Shown: piece by piece, positions 53,535 through 64,000 of the stretch
Numbering within the stretch: the first letter of the stretch is position 1
Layout: the number at the start of each line of letters is the position of its first letter
NCBI RefSeq assembly: GCF_011742875.1
Contig: NZ_JAAQTL010000002.1
Span: 434,001 to 498,000, forward strand
Source: Luteibacter yeojuensis
Lineage (GTDB): Bacteria > Pseudomonadota > Gammaproteobacteria > Xanthomonadales > Rhodanobacteraceae
Reading direction: 5' to 3'
DNA: 64,000 bases
Position numbers and translations under genes: made by a program
Notes under the pieces: generated by a model
Database searches by the model: none
Seen by the model: the letters and a program-made list of their open reading frames with translations, nothing else
Told to the model about the DNA's origin: nothing

Positions 53535-54041
53535 TTACTGGTCCGCGCCGTCGTCCTGGGACATCAGGGCGTTGACCTGGTCCTTGTGCTTCTCGTAGAA
53601 GGCGACGTTCGCCTGGTTCACCTTCGACTGGTCGACGTACTGGGCCATCTGCGGGTTCTTCTTCGCTTCCGAGGCGATCGCCGCGTTGGTCACCGCCAGG
53701 TTCGCGAGCAGGAACTCGCGCGGGGTGAACTTGTACTTCTGGAGCAGCGGGGCGATGCGCGGATCGGCATCGGTGACCTGTTTGGCGAGATCGTCCAGCG
53801 AGTGGATCTTCGAGAAATCGGTCTTCGCGTCCTTCGGCTTGATACCGGCCTGCTTCGCCTCCTGCGAGACCTTCACGATACGGTTGAACACGTCTTCGTT
53901 GAGGTTGTAGTTCTGGATCGCCTGCTTGTCCGACGCCGGGATCTGCGATGCGGGATTGGGCGCGGCCTGCTGCGCGTAAGCGGCAACCGGTGCGGCGGCA
54001 GCGACGGCCAGCAGGGCGGCGAGTAGGTAGCGAGACTTCAC
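53535..54041 (-). CDS. Small periplasmic protein of unknown function
   Basis: 168 residues from GTG. Signal peptide about 1-23 (LLAALLAVAAAAPVAAYAQ). The mature part is helical and charged (NLNEDVFNRIVKVSQEAKQ, FTPREFLLANLAVTNAAIAS). I do not recognise the family. GGAG precedes the GTG by 7 bases, which decides the start. It is convergent with the aminotransferase and 60 bases from the YdcF-like gene on the same strand. Confidence 0.7.
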   Translation of the reverse strand: MKSRYLLAALLAVAAAAPVAAYAQQAAPNPASQIPASDKQAIQNYNLNEDVFNRIVKVSQEAKQAGIKPKDAKTDFSKIHSLDDLAKQVTDADPRIAPLLQKYKFTPREFLLANLAVTNAAIASEAKKNPQMAQYVDQSKVNQANVAFYEKHKDQVNALMSQDDGADQ

Positions 54042-54101
54042 GGGCAACTCCTGGGTGGTCGGGGACGTACGGAACGGTGGCACAGCATAAACGGCCAATT
54101 G

Positions 54102-54875
54102 TTACGTATGTGTCTGCGCGGTCACGCTTTCTTCAGGTACTTTCGGCACGTTCCAACCCAACGCGTTGTAGAGGCGGTAGCGCGCGACGCCGATGTATTC
54201 GTGGATGGCGAAATCCGCGAAAGACAGGTTTTCGGAAGTGGGCAACCAGCCGTAACGCGCCCGCACGTAGTCGCCGCGCACCGCCTCGCCGTGGATGCCG
54301 AAATGGGCGAAGTACAGCGCCACGCGCTTCAGGTGCACGGCGGAGGAGACCAGCACCACCTTGTCCGCGCCGTAGGCAGCCAGCAGCGGCCTGCTGAACT
54401 GGGCGTTCTGGAAGGTGTTCATGCTGCGTCCTTCCAGGATCAGGTCGCCGCGCGGTACGCCGAGCCTGTCCAGCGAGAACGCATAGACGTCCGCCTCGGG
54501 CTGCTTGAGCTTCATGGCGTCGCCGCCGCTTACCTCGAGCTTGCACTCCGCACCGGTGGCCTTGCAGGCGTGGTAGAGCTGGGCGGCGCGAAGGATCCGG
54601 CCGTTGGCATAGAGGCTCGGCTCGATCGTCCCGCTGCTGCCGCGCACGGTGCCCGCACCGAGCAGAACGATCGCGTTACGCTGCCCCCAGCGGGAGACAT
54701 CGGACGCGAAGCCTGCCTGCAGGCGATCGAGCAGCAGGCCGGTGAGCGGACCGCAGCCTGCGAAGCACAGCCATGCCAGCGCGAGCATGGAGAAGACCCA
54801 CCCGCCGCGCGGGCGATGCCGCGCGAGCAGGACGAGGCCGGCGACAAGGAGGATCAGGAACAGGATGAGTGTCAT
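54102..54875 (-). CDS. YdcF/ElyC-like DUF218 membrane protein
   Basis: 257 residues. Two N-terminal spans (about 2-17 and 28-48), then the DUF218 domain: AIVLLGAGTVRG, YHACKATGAECKLEVSGGDA, LILEGRSMNTFQNAQFS and VVLVSSAVHLKRVALYF. In ElyC this domain faces the periplasm or cytosol and affects undecaprenyl-phosphate use in envelope synthesis. The exact reaction is not known. An in-frame TTG at 54893 could add six residues. Confidence 0.82.
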   Translation of the reverse strand: MTLILFLILLVAGLVLLARHRPRGGWVFSMLALAWLCFAGCGPLTGLLLDRLQAGFASDVSRWGQRNAIVLLGAGTVRGSSGTIEPSLYANGRILRAAQLYHACKATGAECKLEVSGGDAMKLKQPEADVYAFSLDRLGVPRGDLILEGRSMNTFQNAQFSRPLLAAYGADKVVLVSSAVHLKRVALYFAHFGIHGEAVRGDYVRARYGWLPTSENLSFADFAIHEYIGVARYRLYNALGWNVPKVPEESVTAQTHT

Positions 54876-54917
54876 GGACGCCGAGGTTAGCAAACCCCGA
54901 TGACGAAAAGCCCCGCG

Positions 54918-55289
54918 CTAGCGTCGATCCAGGGCCCGCTCCAGGCACTCCACGAGTTCGTCGCCACTGTAGGGCTTGCCGAGGTAGCAGAACGCGCCGG
55001 CCGCCATGACGCTGTCGCGCATCGCATCGTCCGGATAACCGGTGACGAAGACCACCGGATAGGTGCGGCCACGTTCGATCAGGCGGCGATGCAGGGTCGC
55101 ACCGTCGATGCCGGGCATGTGCACGTCGGTAACGAGGCAATCGACGACGCCGTCGTCGTCATGCCGCAGGAAATCCTCGGCCGAGGCGAAGCTTCGTACC
55201 TCGTGTCCCAGCGATCTTACGAGACTCACTGTGGCCGTTCGCACGGCCTCGTCGTCATCAACGATCGCCACGATCCTGTTAGCGGTCAC
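54918..55289 (-). CDS. Orphan receiver-domain response regulator (FixJ-type receiver)
   Basis: 123 residues, receiver only. IVAIVDDDEAVRTAT, Asp55 in LVTDVHMPGIDG, FVTGYPDD and YLGKPYSGDEL. The GTG start at 55289 is supported by GAGGA 6 bases upstream. It lies after the FixJ-like gene on the same strand. It may compete for phosphate from the kinase at 56015-57955. Confidence 0.85.
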   Translation of the reverse strand: MTANRIVAIVDDDEAVRTATVSLVRSLGHEVRSFASAEDFLRHDDDGVVDCLVTDVHMPGIDGATLHRRLIERGRTYPVVFVTGYPDDAMRDSVMAAGAFCYLGKPYSGDELVECLERALDRR

Positions 55290-55376
55290 TACACATCCTC
55301 GCCCGGCACCTGCCGACGCTGCCGCCGCTACCATGCTCCGCTCCATGCCCGTTGGGAATCATACGGAGGTGTGGGC

Positions 55377-56018
55377 TCAGGGTCGGACCGCCAGGGCCTC
55401 GGCCTGTTTTACCAGTTCCGCCAGGGACTTCGCGCGCATTTTGCGCATCACGTTGCCGCGATGGATCTTCACGGTGATCTCGGACAGACCGAGCAGTGCG
55501 CCCACCTGTTTGTTCATCAGGCCCGCCGTCACGTGGGCCATGACCTCCCGCTCACGGGGGGTGAGCGACGCATAGGCGGTGCGCAGGGCGTCGAGGGTGG
55601 CGGCGTCCCGCCGGTTGGCCGCGTCGCGCTCTATGGCGCTCGCGACGGCATCGAGCATGTCCTGATCGCGAAAGGGTTTCGCGAGGAAATCCAGGGCTCC
55701 CGCCTTCATCGCGCGCACGGACATCGGGATATCGCCGTGCCCGGTCATGAAGATGATCGGGAGGCGATTGTCCATCGCGGCCAGCTGTGCCTGGAAATCC
55801 AGGCCGCTCACGCCCGGCAGGCGGACGTCGAGCACCAGGCAGCCAGGCGCGTCGGCGTGGTCGCGCACGAGGAAGTCCGCGGCGCTGCCGAAGGTCGCCA
55901 CCGCCAGCCCCACCGAACGGAACAGTGAAGCCAGCGCCTCGCGTACCGAGGCGTCGTCGTCCACCACACAGACGATCGGTTCCGGTGCCGGTTGCGCGAC
56001 GGTGGTGGCGCGCGTCAT
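55377..56018 (-). CDS. FixJ-family two-component response regulator
   Basis: 213 residues. Receiver with Asp64 ([12 protein letters not shown]), [24 protein letters not shown] (written here in two parts: [13 protein letters not shown] and [11 protein letters not shown]) and the LuxR-type [38 protein letters not shown]. The ATG overlaps the stop of the sensor kinase (ATGA), so the pair is one unit. Confidence 0.92.
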   Translation of the reverse strand: MTRATTVAQPAPEPIVCVVDDDASVREALASLFRSVGLAVATFGSAADFLVRDHADAPGCLVLDVRLPGVSGLDFQAQLAAMDNRLPIIFMTGHGDIPMSVRAMKAGALDFLAKPFRDQDMLDAVASAIERDAANRRDAATLDALRTAYASLTPREREVMAHVTAGLMNKQVGALLGLSEITVKIHRGNVMRKMRAKSLAELVKQAEALAVRP

Positions 56019-57955
56019 ACCCCTGCCTCCTCTTCCAATGCCAGCGGCAAGGTGAAATGAAAGGTGGCGCCGCCGCCGGGCCGATTGGTCGCCCAGAGCC
56101 GGCCGCCGTGGGACTCGACCGTGGAACGGCAGATCGCGAGCCCCATGCCCATACCGTTGCCGCGCGTGGTGACGAACGCATCGAACAGGTGCGGGGCGAT
56201 GTGTTCGGGAATGCCGGTCCCGCTGTCCTCGACTTCCACGAGGAGACCATCCGCGACGTCGGCGCGCGCTCGCAGCACCAGGCGCCGCAAGCCGCCAGTG
56301 TCGGACATCGCGCGAATGGCGTTCGCCATCAGGTTCACCACGACTTGCTGGAGTTGCACGCGATCGCCGCGAGGTGCGGGCGTGTCGCGGTCGATGTCCA
56401 TGCAGAACGCGATGCGATGCTTGACCAGTTCGCCCTCGAGCAATTGCACACATTCCTCGATCAGCCCGGGAAGATCGAAACGGACATGCTGGCGCGGCTC
56501 CTTGCTGGCCAGGCTGCGCACACGGTTCACCACTTCGCTGGCACGGCGCGCGTCGCGCACCACGCGCTCGATGGCATCGCAAGCCTCGCCGATGTCGGGA
56601 TCGGCACGGCGCAGCCAGCGAAGACTGGCCTCGCCATGGGTCACGATCGCGGCCAGCGGCTGGTTCACTTCGTGGGCGATGGACGCGCTCATCTCCCCCA
56701 ACGCCGTGATTCGCGCCGCCTGCGCCAGCTCGGCCTGCACCGCGATCAGCGCGCGTTCGGCACGCTTGCGGTCGGTGATGTCCACCACACTGACGAGGAC
56801 GCGGTCGTAACGGGTGGGACCCAACGGCATGTTCAGCGCGAAAAGCACGGTGAGCCGTTCGCCGTCCAGATTCACCAGGTGGGTTTCGCCCTCGGCGACG
56901 CCGCCGCTCTCGATCGTGGTGAGCACTCGGCCGAAGGTGCGCTGCGACGGCGCCAGCACGCGGGACAATGGACCGATCAGGTCCTCCCGCCGCTGCGCCC
57001 CGAGCATCCGCACCGTCGCCTGGTTCACGTCCACGATCTGGGTGAGCGCGATCGCCTCCGCCACGAATCCGGGATGCGCCTCGAGATAAGCGGTGATGTC
57101 CGTCACTCCCTGCTCGCGCAGGGCGCGAAGGCGGTCCATCACCAGCGAGTAGTCCTGTTCCCAGAAGCAGAAGCGCGCGTTCTCGAACATGGTCCGATAG
57201 CGGCGCTCGCTTTCCGCCAGGGCCGCGGCGGCGGCACGGCGGCCGGTCACGTCGGTACCCGCTTCCAGGATGACCCGGGGCTTGCCGTATTCGTCGCGCA
57301 GCAAGGCGCAGCGCGCCTCGACGATCACGATACGATCGTCGCGATGACGCTGGAACACTTCGCCCTCCCAGCGTCCGGTATCGAACAGCGCGGCTTCCGC
57401 CTCGGCGTGGTCGCCCGGAAAAGCGGTGCCCAGCAGGTCGCTCGCCCGGCGCCCCAGCGCTTCGTCCGCCGTCCAGCCATAAAGCTGCTCCGCGCCGCCG
57501 TTCCACAGCACGATGACGTCGTCCATGTCGCGGACGAAGATCGAATCGTGGGTCAGCTCGATCAGCCGGGCCTGGCCGGCGATGGTGATCAGGCGTTCGC
57601 GGTTGCGCAGCGACAGCACGCCGGTGACGCCGATCGCGCCGAAGCTCACGGCACAGCGCAGCATGGACGCGTCCACGGCCGGCATGCCATGGCCGCGCAG
57701 GTACGCCACGGCGGTAAGGACCATGCAGCCCACCGTCGCGCCCACGATCGCGCGGCGGCTGCCACTGGCGGCCACGAGCAGCACGACCACCACGTAGACC
57801 ACCGCGACGGCGCTCTGCAACGGGGTGAAGGTGTCCACGAGGAACACCCCCAGGGCCAACAGCGCCCCCGCGGCCATGAGAAGCACGGCCACCAGTCGCC
57901 GCGGACGCGTGGCGGGTGCATAGGCCTGGCTCTGCAGGGGCCGGAATCGAGTCAT
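56015..57955 (-). CDS. Membrane sensor histidine kinase with two PAS domains (FixL-like output)
   Basis: 646 residues. About four to five N-terminal spans (about 21-115), PAS 1 (about 120-235, [21 protein letters not shown] in two parts [11 protein letters not shown] and [10 protein letters not shown]), PAS 2 with PAC (about 245-370, [16 protein letters not shown]) and a HisKA core with [19 protein letters not shown], ATPase boxes [19 protein letters not shown] and [23 protein letters not shown] is the FixL/DctB type. The second PAS keeps tryptophan in FCFWEQD, as in PAS domains that partner FixJ regulators of sugar or phenolic sensing. No heme His is evident. Confidence 0.88.
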   Translation of the reverse strand: MTRFRPLQSQAYAPATRPRRLVAVLLMAAGALLALGVFLVDTFTPLQSAVAVVYVVVVLLVAASGSRRAIVGATVGCMVLTAVAYLRGHGMPAVDASMLRCAVSFGAIGVTGVLSLRNRERLITIAGQARLIELTHDSIFVRDMDDVIVLWNGGAEQLYGWTADEALGRRASDLLGTAFPGDHAEAEAALFDTGRWEGEVFQRHRDDRIVIVEARCALLRDEYGKPRVILEAGTDVTGRRAAAAALAESERRYRTMFENARFCFWEQDYSLVMDRLRALREQGVTDITAYLEAHPGFVAEAIALTQIVDVNQATVRMLGAQRREDLIGPLSRVLAPSQRTFGRVLTTIESGGVAEGETHLVNLDGERLTVLFALNMPLGPTRYDRVLVSVVDITDRKRAERALIAVQAELAQAARITALGEMSASIAHEVNQPLAAIVTHGEASLRWLRRADPDIGEACDAIERVVRDARRASEVVNRVRSLASKEPRQHVRFDLPGLIEECVQLLEGELVKHRIAFCMDIDRDTPAPRGDRVQLQQVVVNLMANAIRAMSDTGGLRRLVLRARADVADGLLVEVEDSGTGIPEHIAPHLFDAFVTTRGNGMGMGLAICRSTVESHGGRLWATNRPGGGATFHFTLPLALEEEAGV

Positions 57956-58194
57956 CGGACAGGCCGGTAGGTGTCTTGTACAGAATGAGCGTGAAGTGTT
58001 TCGGAATCCCGTTCGGTCCGTCTTGCACAGCGGTGATGGTTTTTGACCGTTACGGTACGAACGCTACAAGAAATGGCACAAACCGCCGACTAACCCTTTG
58101 GTATGCAACGGCCCGACCGAACGTAGAATTCCGGCCCGATAGGCATCGCGCATAGGCTCCCAGTCATGGGCAGTCCCGCCCGTCACTCGCCGCC

Positions 58195-58746
58195 ATGGAG
58201 CAGACGCAGATGCGCATCGAAGTTAACGTCCCCGAGGCCGGGCACGGCATGCCGCCCTTCGCCCACGTCACCAAGCTGCTGGAGCAGGCGCTCACCGCCG
58301 CCGAAACCGACCTGGCCACGACCCGTGCCTGCGTAGCGCGCGTGGCCGCGCTCCTGGAGCGGGAACAGCCGCCGGCACCGCCGGCTGCCGCCCGCCGCCG
58401 CGTGGGCGCCGGACTGGCCCCCTGGCAGGCCCGTCGCGTGGCCGCGCACGTGGACGAGAACCTCGGCTATTCGATCACCATCGACCAGCTGGCTTCCATC
58501 GCCGGCCTGTCCAGCAGCTACTTCTGCCGCGCTTTCAAGGACAGTTTCGGCGATCCGCCGCATGCCTACATCATGCGCCGCCGCGTGGAGCGCGCGCAGT
58601 CGCTCATGTTGCAGACGCGCGAGCCCTTGAGCCAGATCGCCCTGGCCTGCGGGCTCTCCGACCAGGCCCATCTGTGCAACCTTTTCCGCCGCCTGGTGGG
58701 ACAGAGCCCCAGCCAGTGGCGGCGGTCGCGTTGGCAGGAGGCCTAA
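58195..58746 (+). CDS. AraC-family transcriptional regulator
   Basis: 183 residues. Only the C-terminal double HTH is recognisable (about 82-180: [20 protein letters not shown] in part, [50 protein letters not shown]). The N-terminal 75 residues are short and rich in Ala/Arg, not a full cupin sensor. ATG at 58210 has a better spaced GGAG; 58195 is the longer choice. Its stop overlaps the stop region of the convergent WrbA-like gene by 4 bases. Confidence 0.85.
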   Translation: MEQTQMRIEVNVPEAGHGMPPFAHVTKLLEQALTAAETDLATTRACVARVAALLEREQPPAPPAAARRRVGAGLAPWQARRVAAHVDENLGYSITIDQLASIAGLSSSYFCRAFKDSFGDPPHAYIMRRRVERAQSLMLQTREPLSQIALACGLSDQAHLCNLFRRLVGQSPSQWRRSRWQEA

Positions 58747-59342
58747 CCGAACAGGCGGGTGGCCACTTCCGCGATGTGACGTCCCTGGAAGCGTGCCCCC
58801 GCGAGTTCGTTCTCGCTGGGCTGGCGCGAGCCGTCGCTCGCGGCGATGGTGGTGGCGCCGTACGGGCTGCCGCCGGTGATCTCGTCCAGTCTCATCTGCC
58901 CCTGGAAGGCATAGGGCAGACCCACGGGAATCAGACCCAGATGAAGCAGGTTCGTGATGATCGAGAACAGTGTCGTCTCCTGCCCGCCATGCTGGGTGGC
59001 GGTGGAAGCGAAGGCGCCACCGACCTTACCGTTCAGGGCGCCGCGGGCCCACAACGGCCCCGTCTGGTCCAGGAAAGCGGCCATCTGCGAGGTCAGGCGG
59101 CCATAGCGCGTGCCCGTGCCGATGACGATGGCGTCGTAGCCGGGAAGGTCGTCCACCTGGGCCACCGGCGCGGCCTGGTCGAGCTTGAAGTTCGCCGTCC
59201 GCGCCATGTCCTCGGAGACGAGCTCGGGAACGCGCTTGATGTCGACGGTGGCACCCGCCTCGCGGGCTCCCTCGGCGATGGCTTCGGCCATCTTTTCGAT
59301 GTGACCGTAGGCGGAATAGTAAAGGACGAGGACTTTGGCCAT
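58743..59342 (-). CDS. wrbA: NAD(P)H:quinone oxidoreductase, WrbA-like flavoprotein
   Basis: 199 residues, the normal WrbA size. Flavodoxin-like FMN loop [37 protein letters not shown] in two parts ([21 protein letters not shown]), [13 protein letters not shown] and [10 protein letters not shown] all fit. It reduces quinones by two electrons and protects from oxidative stress. ATG at 59342. Its promoter must lie in the 111-bp gap to the next divergent gene. Confidence 0.92.
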   Translation of the reverse strand: MAKVLVLYYSAYGHIEKMAEAIAEGAREAGATVDIKRVPELVSEDMARTANFKLDQAAPVAQVDDLPGYDAIVIGTGTRYGRLTSQMAAFLDQTGPLWARGALNGKVGGAFASTATQHGGQETTLFSIITNLLHLGLIPVGLPYAFQGQMRLDEITGGSPYGATTIAASDGSRQPSENELAGARFQGRHIAEVATRLFG

Positions 59343-59453
59343 GGATGTGAACTCTGGAAAGGGAAGAAGGATCGTGGCAGGAAACAAAATGCTGGCGCTT
59401 GGCAATCCATGCCGTGGGTCCTTACAACCGCGCCACCGTATCGAGGTGTTCCC

Positions 59454-59723
59454 ATGCATGCCCGCGTCGTGGATATCCGTTCCGCCGTTCAGGTCGATGC
59501 CAGCCACACCCACGCGTGGCACATCCTCCACGAAGCATCCCAAGTCGAGCCTGACGAAGCCGCGCGCATGGCCTGGTATCGCGGCGATCCCATCGCCGAA
59601 CTGGGCCAGCAGACGGCCGAAGCCCTCGTCGCATGCGGCCGCCACGAGGACGTGCTGGCCTTCCTGCGCAGCGTGAAACGCGACCTCGGCGTCGAACTGA
59701 CCCGGGGCTTCATTCCCTTCTGA
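59454..59723 (+). CDS. Small conserved-looking protein of unknown function
   Basis: 89 residues, no signal or span. Helical and charged ([40 protein letters not shown]). GAGG precedes the ATG by about 8 bases. I do not recognise a family. It is divergent from wrbA and 56 bases ahead of the next unknown gene. Confidence 0.6.
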   Translation: MHARVVDIRSAVQVDASHTHAWHILHEASQVEPDEAARMAWYRGDPIAELGQQTAEALVACGRHEDVLAFLRSVKRDLGVELTRGFIPF

Positions 59724-59779
59724 CGGCAACGGCGGGCTCGCGGTAAAGTCGGACGAAACCGAACCCGCCGGGCCACCAC

Positions 59780-60694
59780 GTGTCGATCGAAGAAGCCATC
59801 ACCCCCGCCCGCGACGAACGGCTCACCGCCGAGCGCGCCTATGAGCTTTATTGGGCCGACCTGCTCGACCGCGACGCCGCCTTTACCTGCGTCGGCACGG
59901 GATGCTCGGCCGCCCTGATCTGCGCCTGCCTCGACAAGCCCGAGCAGAACCTCCGCATACGGCCGTACTTCCGCTCGTACCGGCTGGAGGACCACGCGGA
60001 AACCTGCGAGGTGGCGCACGGCCGCGGCGAGGTGAAGGCGGTGAAACAGCCCGACGTGTTCGAAGCCGAACGCCCGGCGGGTCATTTCCGCACGGAAGCC
60101 CCCTCGGGCAGATCCGCGGCGACCACCCCGACGGTACGCCGCGTGGCTGCCGCGCCCGCGGCCGGCCTGATACCCCGCGCCAGCCATTACTACCGCCTGT
60201 CCTCGCTGGTGCAGAAGTTCCTCGAACACCGGCGCGACAAGGATCTGGCCGACGCCACCGTCGAGATCGGCGGCGAGACGACGACTTACGAGGCGCTGTT
60301 CCGCAACGTCTACCGGCAGAAGGTCGCCGACCTGCTCGGCACCCGCGCCGTCTGGTGGGGCACGGCGTCGATCCGCGCAACGAAGGAAGGCGGCTACTAC
60401 CTCCGGTTTTCGCGCCCGTTCCGCCATGAGGACGCCGAGCTGCGTCCGACGATCACGCTCACCGCGAAGGACATCGAGGCCTATCCCGTGCGCAAGCTGC
60501 TGCGCGCGCGCCTGGACAAGCTCATCGCCGAATCGGACGGCTACTGCGTCGCCTTCGTCTGGGCCAAGCCCTGGATGCCGAAGGACGCCGGGAAGCCTTT
60601 CGTCCGCTTCTACGTGAACAACCTCGACCACATCGACGTGCGCGGCCCGGAGATCCTCGAGGAGCTGAAGAACACGTCCAGGGTCGGAAGCTGA
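59780..60694 (+). CDS. Unrecognised protein with an N-terminal cysteine-rich segment
   Basis: 304 residues, cytosolic. The N-terminal part has Cys/His residues in an order that could bind zinc ([18 protein letters not shown], then EDHAETCEV), after the manner of CoiA-like proteins, and a C-terminal half (about 135-300) with [18 protein letters not shown] and [19 protein letters not shown]. Start GTG at 59780 lacks a clear SD. Coding potential is supported by length and the amino-acid composition in contrast to the arginine-rich shadows. No function is proposed. Confidence 0.65.
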   Translation: MSIEEAITPARDERLTAERAYELYWADLLDRDAAFTCVGTGCSAALICACLDKPEQNLRIRPYFRSYRLEDHAETCEVAHGRGEVKAVKQPDVFEAERPAGHFRTEAPSGRSAATTPTVRRVAAAPAAGLIPRASHYYRLSSLVQKFLEHRRDKDLADATVEIGGETTTYEALFRNVYRQKVADLLGTRAVWWGTASIRATKEGGYYLRFSRPFRHEDAELRPTITLTAKDIEAYPVRKLLRARLDKLIAESDGYCVAFVWAKPWMPKDAGKPFVRFYVNNLDHIDVRGPEILEELKNTSRVGS

Positions 60695-60711
60695 TGCGGT
60701 AGCATCGCGCC

Positions 60712-60874
60712 ATGTCGCCCAAACGCCGCAAACGCCTGCGCCTGCCCTTCGTCCGCCACCCGCGCGACGCGTCGCACGATTTCGACGACGCGAGCTACGA
60801 CGGCGGCACCTCGGGTGGGGCGTACCTGCGGCACGTGGTGATCCTGGCGATCGTGCTTGCCGCGATCGCCTTCT

Positions 60875-60894
<20 letters not shown>
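60712..60894 (+). CDS. Small single-span membrane protein
   Basis: 60 residues. Basic N-terminus (MSPKRRKRLRLPFVRHPRD), an acidic middle and one C-terminal span (VVILAIVLAAIAFFIRQFF). It begins 17 bases after the preceding gene. Its last 20 bases overlap the convergent GH13 gene. Function unknown; real because composition and topology are sensible. Confidence 0.55.
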
Positions 60895-62485
<1,591 letters not shown>

Positions 62486-62599
62486 CCATCGCCTCCTCGG
62501 CTCCTACAGCAAAGCGAAGCCTCGCTTGCCGGATGTGTACGAAATGCCTTCACACACCCTCGCTCAGCCTCGGGAGCACCCCATTGCCCGGATGCCGTC

Positions 62600-64000
62600 A
62601 TGATCAACGACCTCTGGTACAAGAACGCCATCGTCTACTGCCTTTCCGTGGGATCGTTCCAGGATTCCAACGGCGACGGCGTCGGCGATTTCCAGGGACT
62701 GGGCCGCCGGCTGGCCTATCTGCAAGGGCTGGGGGTGACAGCGTTGTGGCTGATGCCGTTCCAGACCTCTCCCGGCAAGGACGGCGGGTACGACATCTCC
62801 GATTACTACAACGTCGACCCCCGCTACGGCACCCTCGGCGATTTCGTCGAGTTCACCCACACGGCGCGCCAGCGCGGCATGCGCGTGATGATCGACCTGG
62901 TCGTGAACCATACCTCGGACCGCCACCCCTGGTTTCGCGAGGCCTGCCGCGATCCGTCGTCGAAATACCGCGACTGGTATGTCTGGTCGAAGACCCGCCC
63001 CGACCATGCCGACGAAGGCATGGTCTTTCCCGGCGTGCAGAAAAGCACCTGGACTTACGAGAAGACCGCGAAGGCCTGGTATTTCCACCGCTTCTACCAC
63101 TTCCAGCCCGACCTCAACACCTCCAACCCGTATGTGCAGGCGGAGATCCTGAAGATCATGGGTTTCTGGACCCAGCTCGGCGTGTCCGGCTTCCGCATGG
63201 ATGCCGTGCCCTTCGTGATCTCGACCAAGGGTGCCGACGTCAGGCGCCCGAAAGAGCAGTTCGACATGCTGCGCAGCTTCCGCGAACTGTTGCAGTGGCG
63301 GCAGGGCGATGCCGTGATCCTCGCCGAAGCGAACGTGCTGCCGCGCGACGACATGGAATACTTCGGCTCGGACGGCGACCGCCTGCAGATGATGTTCAAC
63401 TTCCAGGTGAACCAGCATCTGTTCCATGCGCTGGCATCCGCCGACGTGCGTTCGCTGGCGGGTGCGTTGCGGAAGACCCGCGCCCGCCCGACCACGGCGC
63501 AGTGGGCGCAGTTCCTGCGCAACCACGACGAACTCGACCTTGGCCGCCTTTCGCCCACGCAACGCGAACGGGTCTTCGCGGCGTTCGGTCCCGACAAGGA
63601 CATGCAGCTCTACGACCGGGGCATCCGCAGGCGCCTCGCGCCGATGCTGCGCAACGACCGCCGCCGCATCGAGCTGGCGTACAGCCTGTTGTTCAGCCTG
63701 CCGGGCACGCCGGTCCTGCGCTATGGCGACGAGATCGGGATGGGCGACGACCTCTCGCTGCCCGAGCGCGAGTGCGCACGCACCCCCATGCAATGGTCGA
63801 CGGAGCCTTTCGGCGGCTTCACCCGGTTGCGTCGCGGCGGCAGGACGGTGATCTCGAAAGGCCCGTTCGGCTACCCGCACGTCAACGTCGCCCAGCAGCG
63901 GCGCGACCCGGGATCGTTGCTCAACTGGATGGAGCGGCTCATCCGCATGCGCAAGGAGATCCCCGAGGTCTCCTGGGGCGACTTCGAGGTGTTGCCCCTG
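62600..64000 (+). CDS. GH13 trehalose-synthase-like enzyme (partial, C-terminus outside window)
   Basis: The first 467 codons are present; the gene is cut by the right edge. GH13 regions: VMIDLVVNHTS, FRMDAVPFV with nucleophile Asp201, LAEANV with Glu243 and LRNHDELD with Asp310. LWYKNAIVYCLSVGSFQDSN and YHFQPDLNTSNPYVQ are typical of the GH13_16 trehalose synthase (maltose-trehalose interconversion) group and related xanthomonad proteins. A maltokinase or amylase partner may lie beyond the edge. It is divergent from the GH13 alpha-glucosidase with a 114-bp gap. ATG at 62600 lacks a strong SD. Confidence 0.82.
   Translation, partial: MINDLWYKNAIVYCLSVGSFQDSNGDGVGDFQGLGRRLAYLQGLGVTALWLMPFQTSPGKDGGYDISDYYNVDPRYGTLGDFVEFTHTARQRGMRVMIDLVVNHTSDRHPWFREACRDPSSKYRDWYVWSKTRPDHADEGMVFPGVQKSTWTYEKTAKAWYFHRFYHFQPDLNTSNPYVQAEILKIMGFWTQLGVSGFRMDAVPFVISTKGADVRRPKEQFDMLRSFRELLQWRQGDAVILAEANVLPRDDMEYFGSDGDRLQMMFNFQVNQHLFHALASADVRSLAGALRKTRARPTTAQWAQFLRNHDELDLGRLSPTQRERVFAAFGPDKDMQLYDRGIRRRLAPMLRNDRRRIELAYSLLFSLPGTPVLRYGDEIGMGDDLSLPERECARTPMQWSTEPFGGFTRLRRGGRTVISKGPFGYPHVNVAQQRRDPGSLLNWMERLIRMRKEIPEVSWGDFEVLPL

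Overview
The window looks like chromosome of a high-GC gammaproteobacterium of the Xanthomonadaceae/Rhodanobacteraceae (Luteibacter/Dyella type). The grounds are uniformly high GC, an Oar-type TonB receptor, sucC-sucD placed head-to-head with pilS-pilR, xanthomonad-style glycan genes and short CCTGC-CTTC-GCAGG hairpin repeats. The taxon is inferred from gene content only. No rRNA, tRNA, CRISPR array, prophage or complete insertion sequence was seen. Both window edges cut genes.

Layout. (1) 1-8253 is a cell-wall peptide salvage locus: a transglutaminase-like exported protein faces a run of DUF819 permease, NlpC/P60 endopeptidase, Ala-Glu dipeptide epimerase, RpiR regulator, L,D-transpeptidase-fold protein, dicarboxylate/amino-acid symporter and a DauA-like D-amino-acid dehydrogenase. 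A perfect palindrome sits in the divergent promoter. (2) 8270-12107 holds a four-repeat membrane protein and an Oar-like TonB receptor. (3) 12630-25260 is the most unusual part. Two convergent gene sets meet with 3 bp between their stops: an ABC/outer-membrane exporter, hydrolase, SMR pair and DegT enzyme on the plus strand; a HAD phosphatase, class III aminotransferase, ACP, ketosynthase, GNAT and arginase-fold protein on the minus strand. Together they look like a compact biosynthesis-and-export system for an acylated, aminated small molecule. (4) 25423-27130 is an orphan membrane gene and a 1.1 kb repeat-rich gap with two inverted copies of a MITE-like element.

(5) 27187-32598 carries sucDC and pilSR. 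(6) 32737-36546 is a three-gene phosphorelay. (7) 36765-43918 is a mannose/mannoside locus: GH92 mannosidase, LacI regulator, sugar permease, PfkB kinase and AGE-family isomerase, giving mannose to fructose to a phosphorylated hexose. (8) 43926-45740 is Ku plus a polymerase-only LigD. (9) 45913-54875 holds a CocE/NonD hydrolase, a lipoprotein, an autotransporter, an EamA exporter, an aminotransferase, a periplasmic protein and a YdcF-like protein. (10) 54918-57955 is a FixL/FixJ-like system with an extra receiver. (11) 58195-64000 contains an AraC regulator, a WrbA-like flavoprotein, three small unknowns and two divergent GH13 enzymes, the last cut by the window end.

Most genes are tightly packed with ATGA or GTGA stop/start overlaps. 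Functions come from motif and family recognition by eye; no database search was run.
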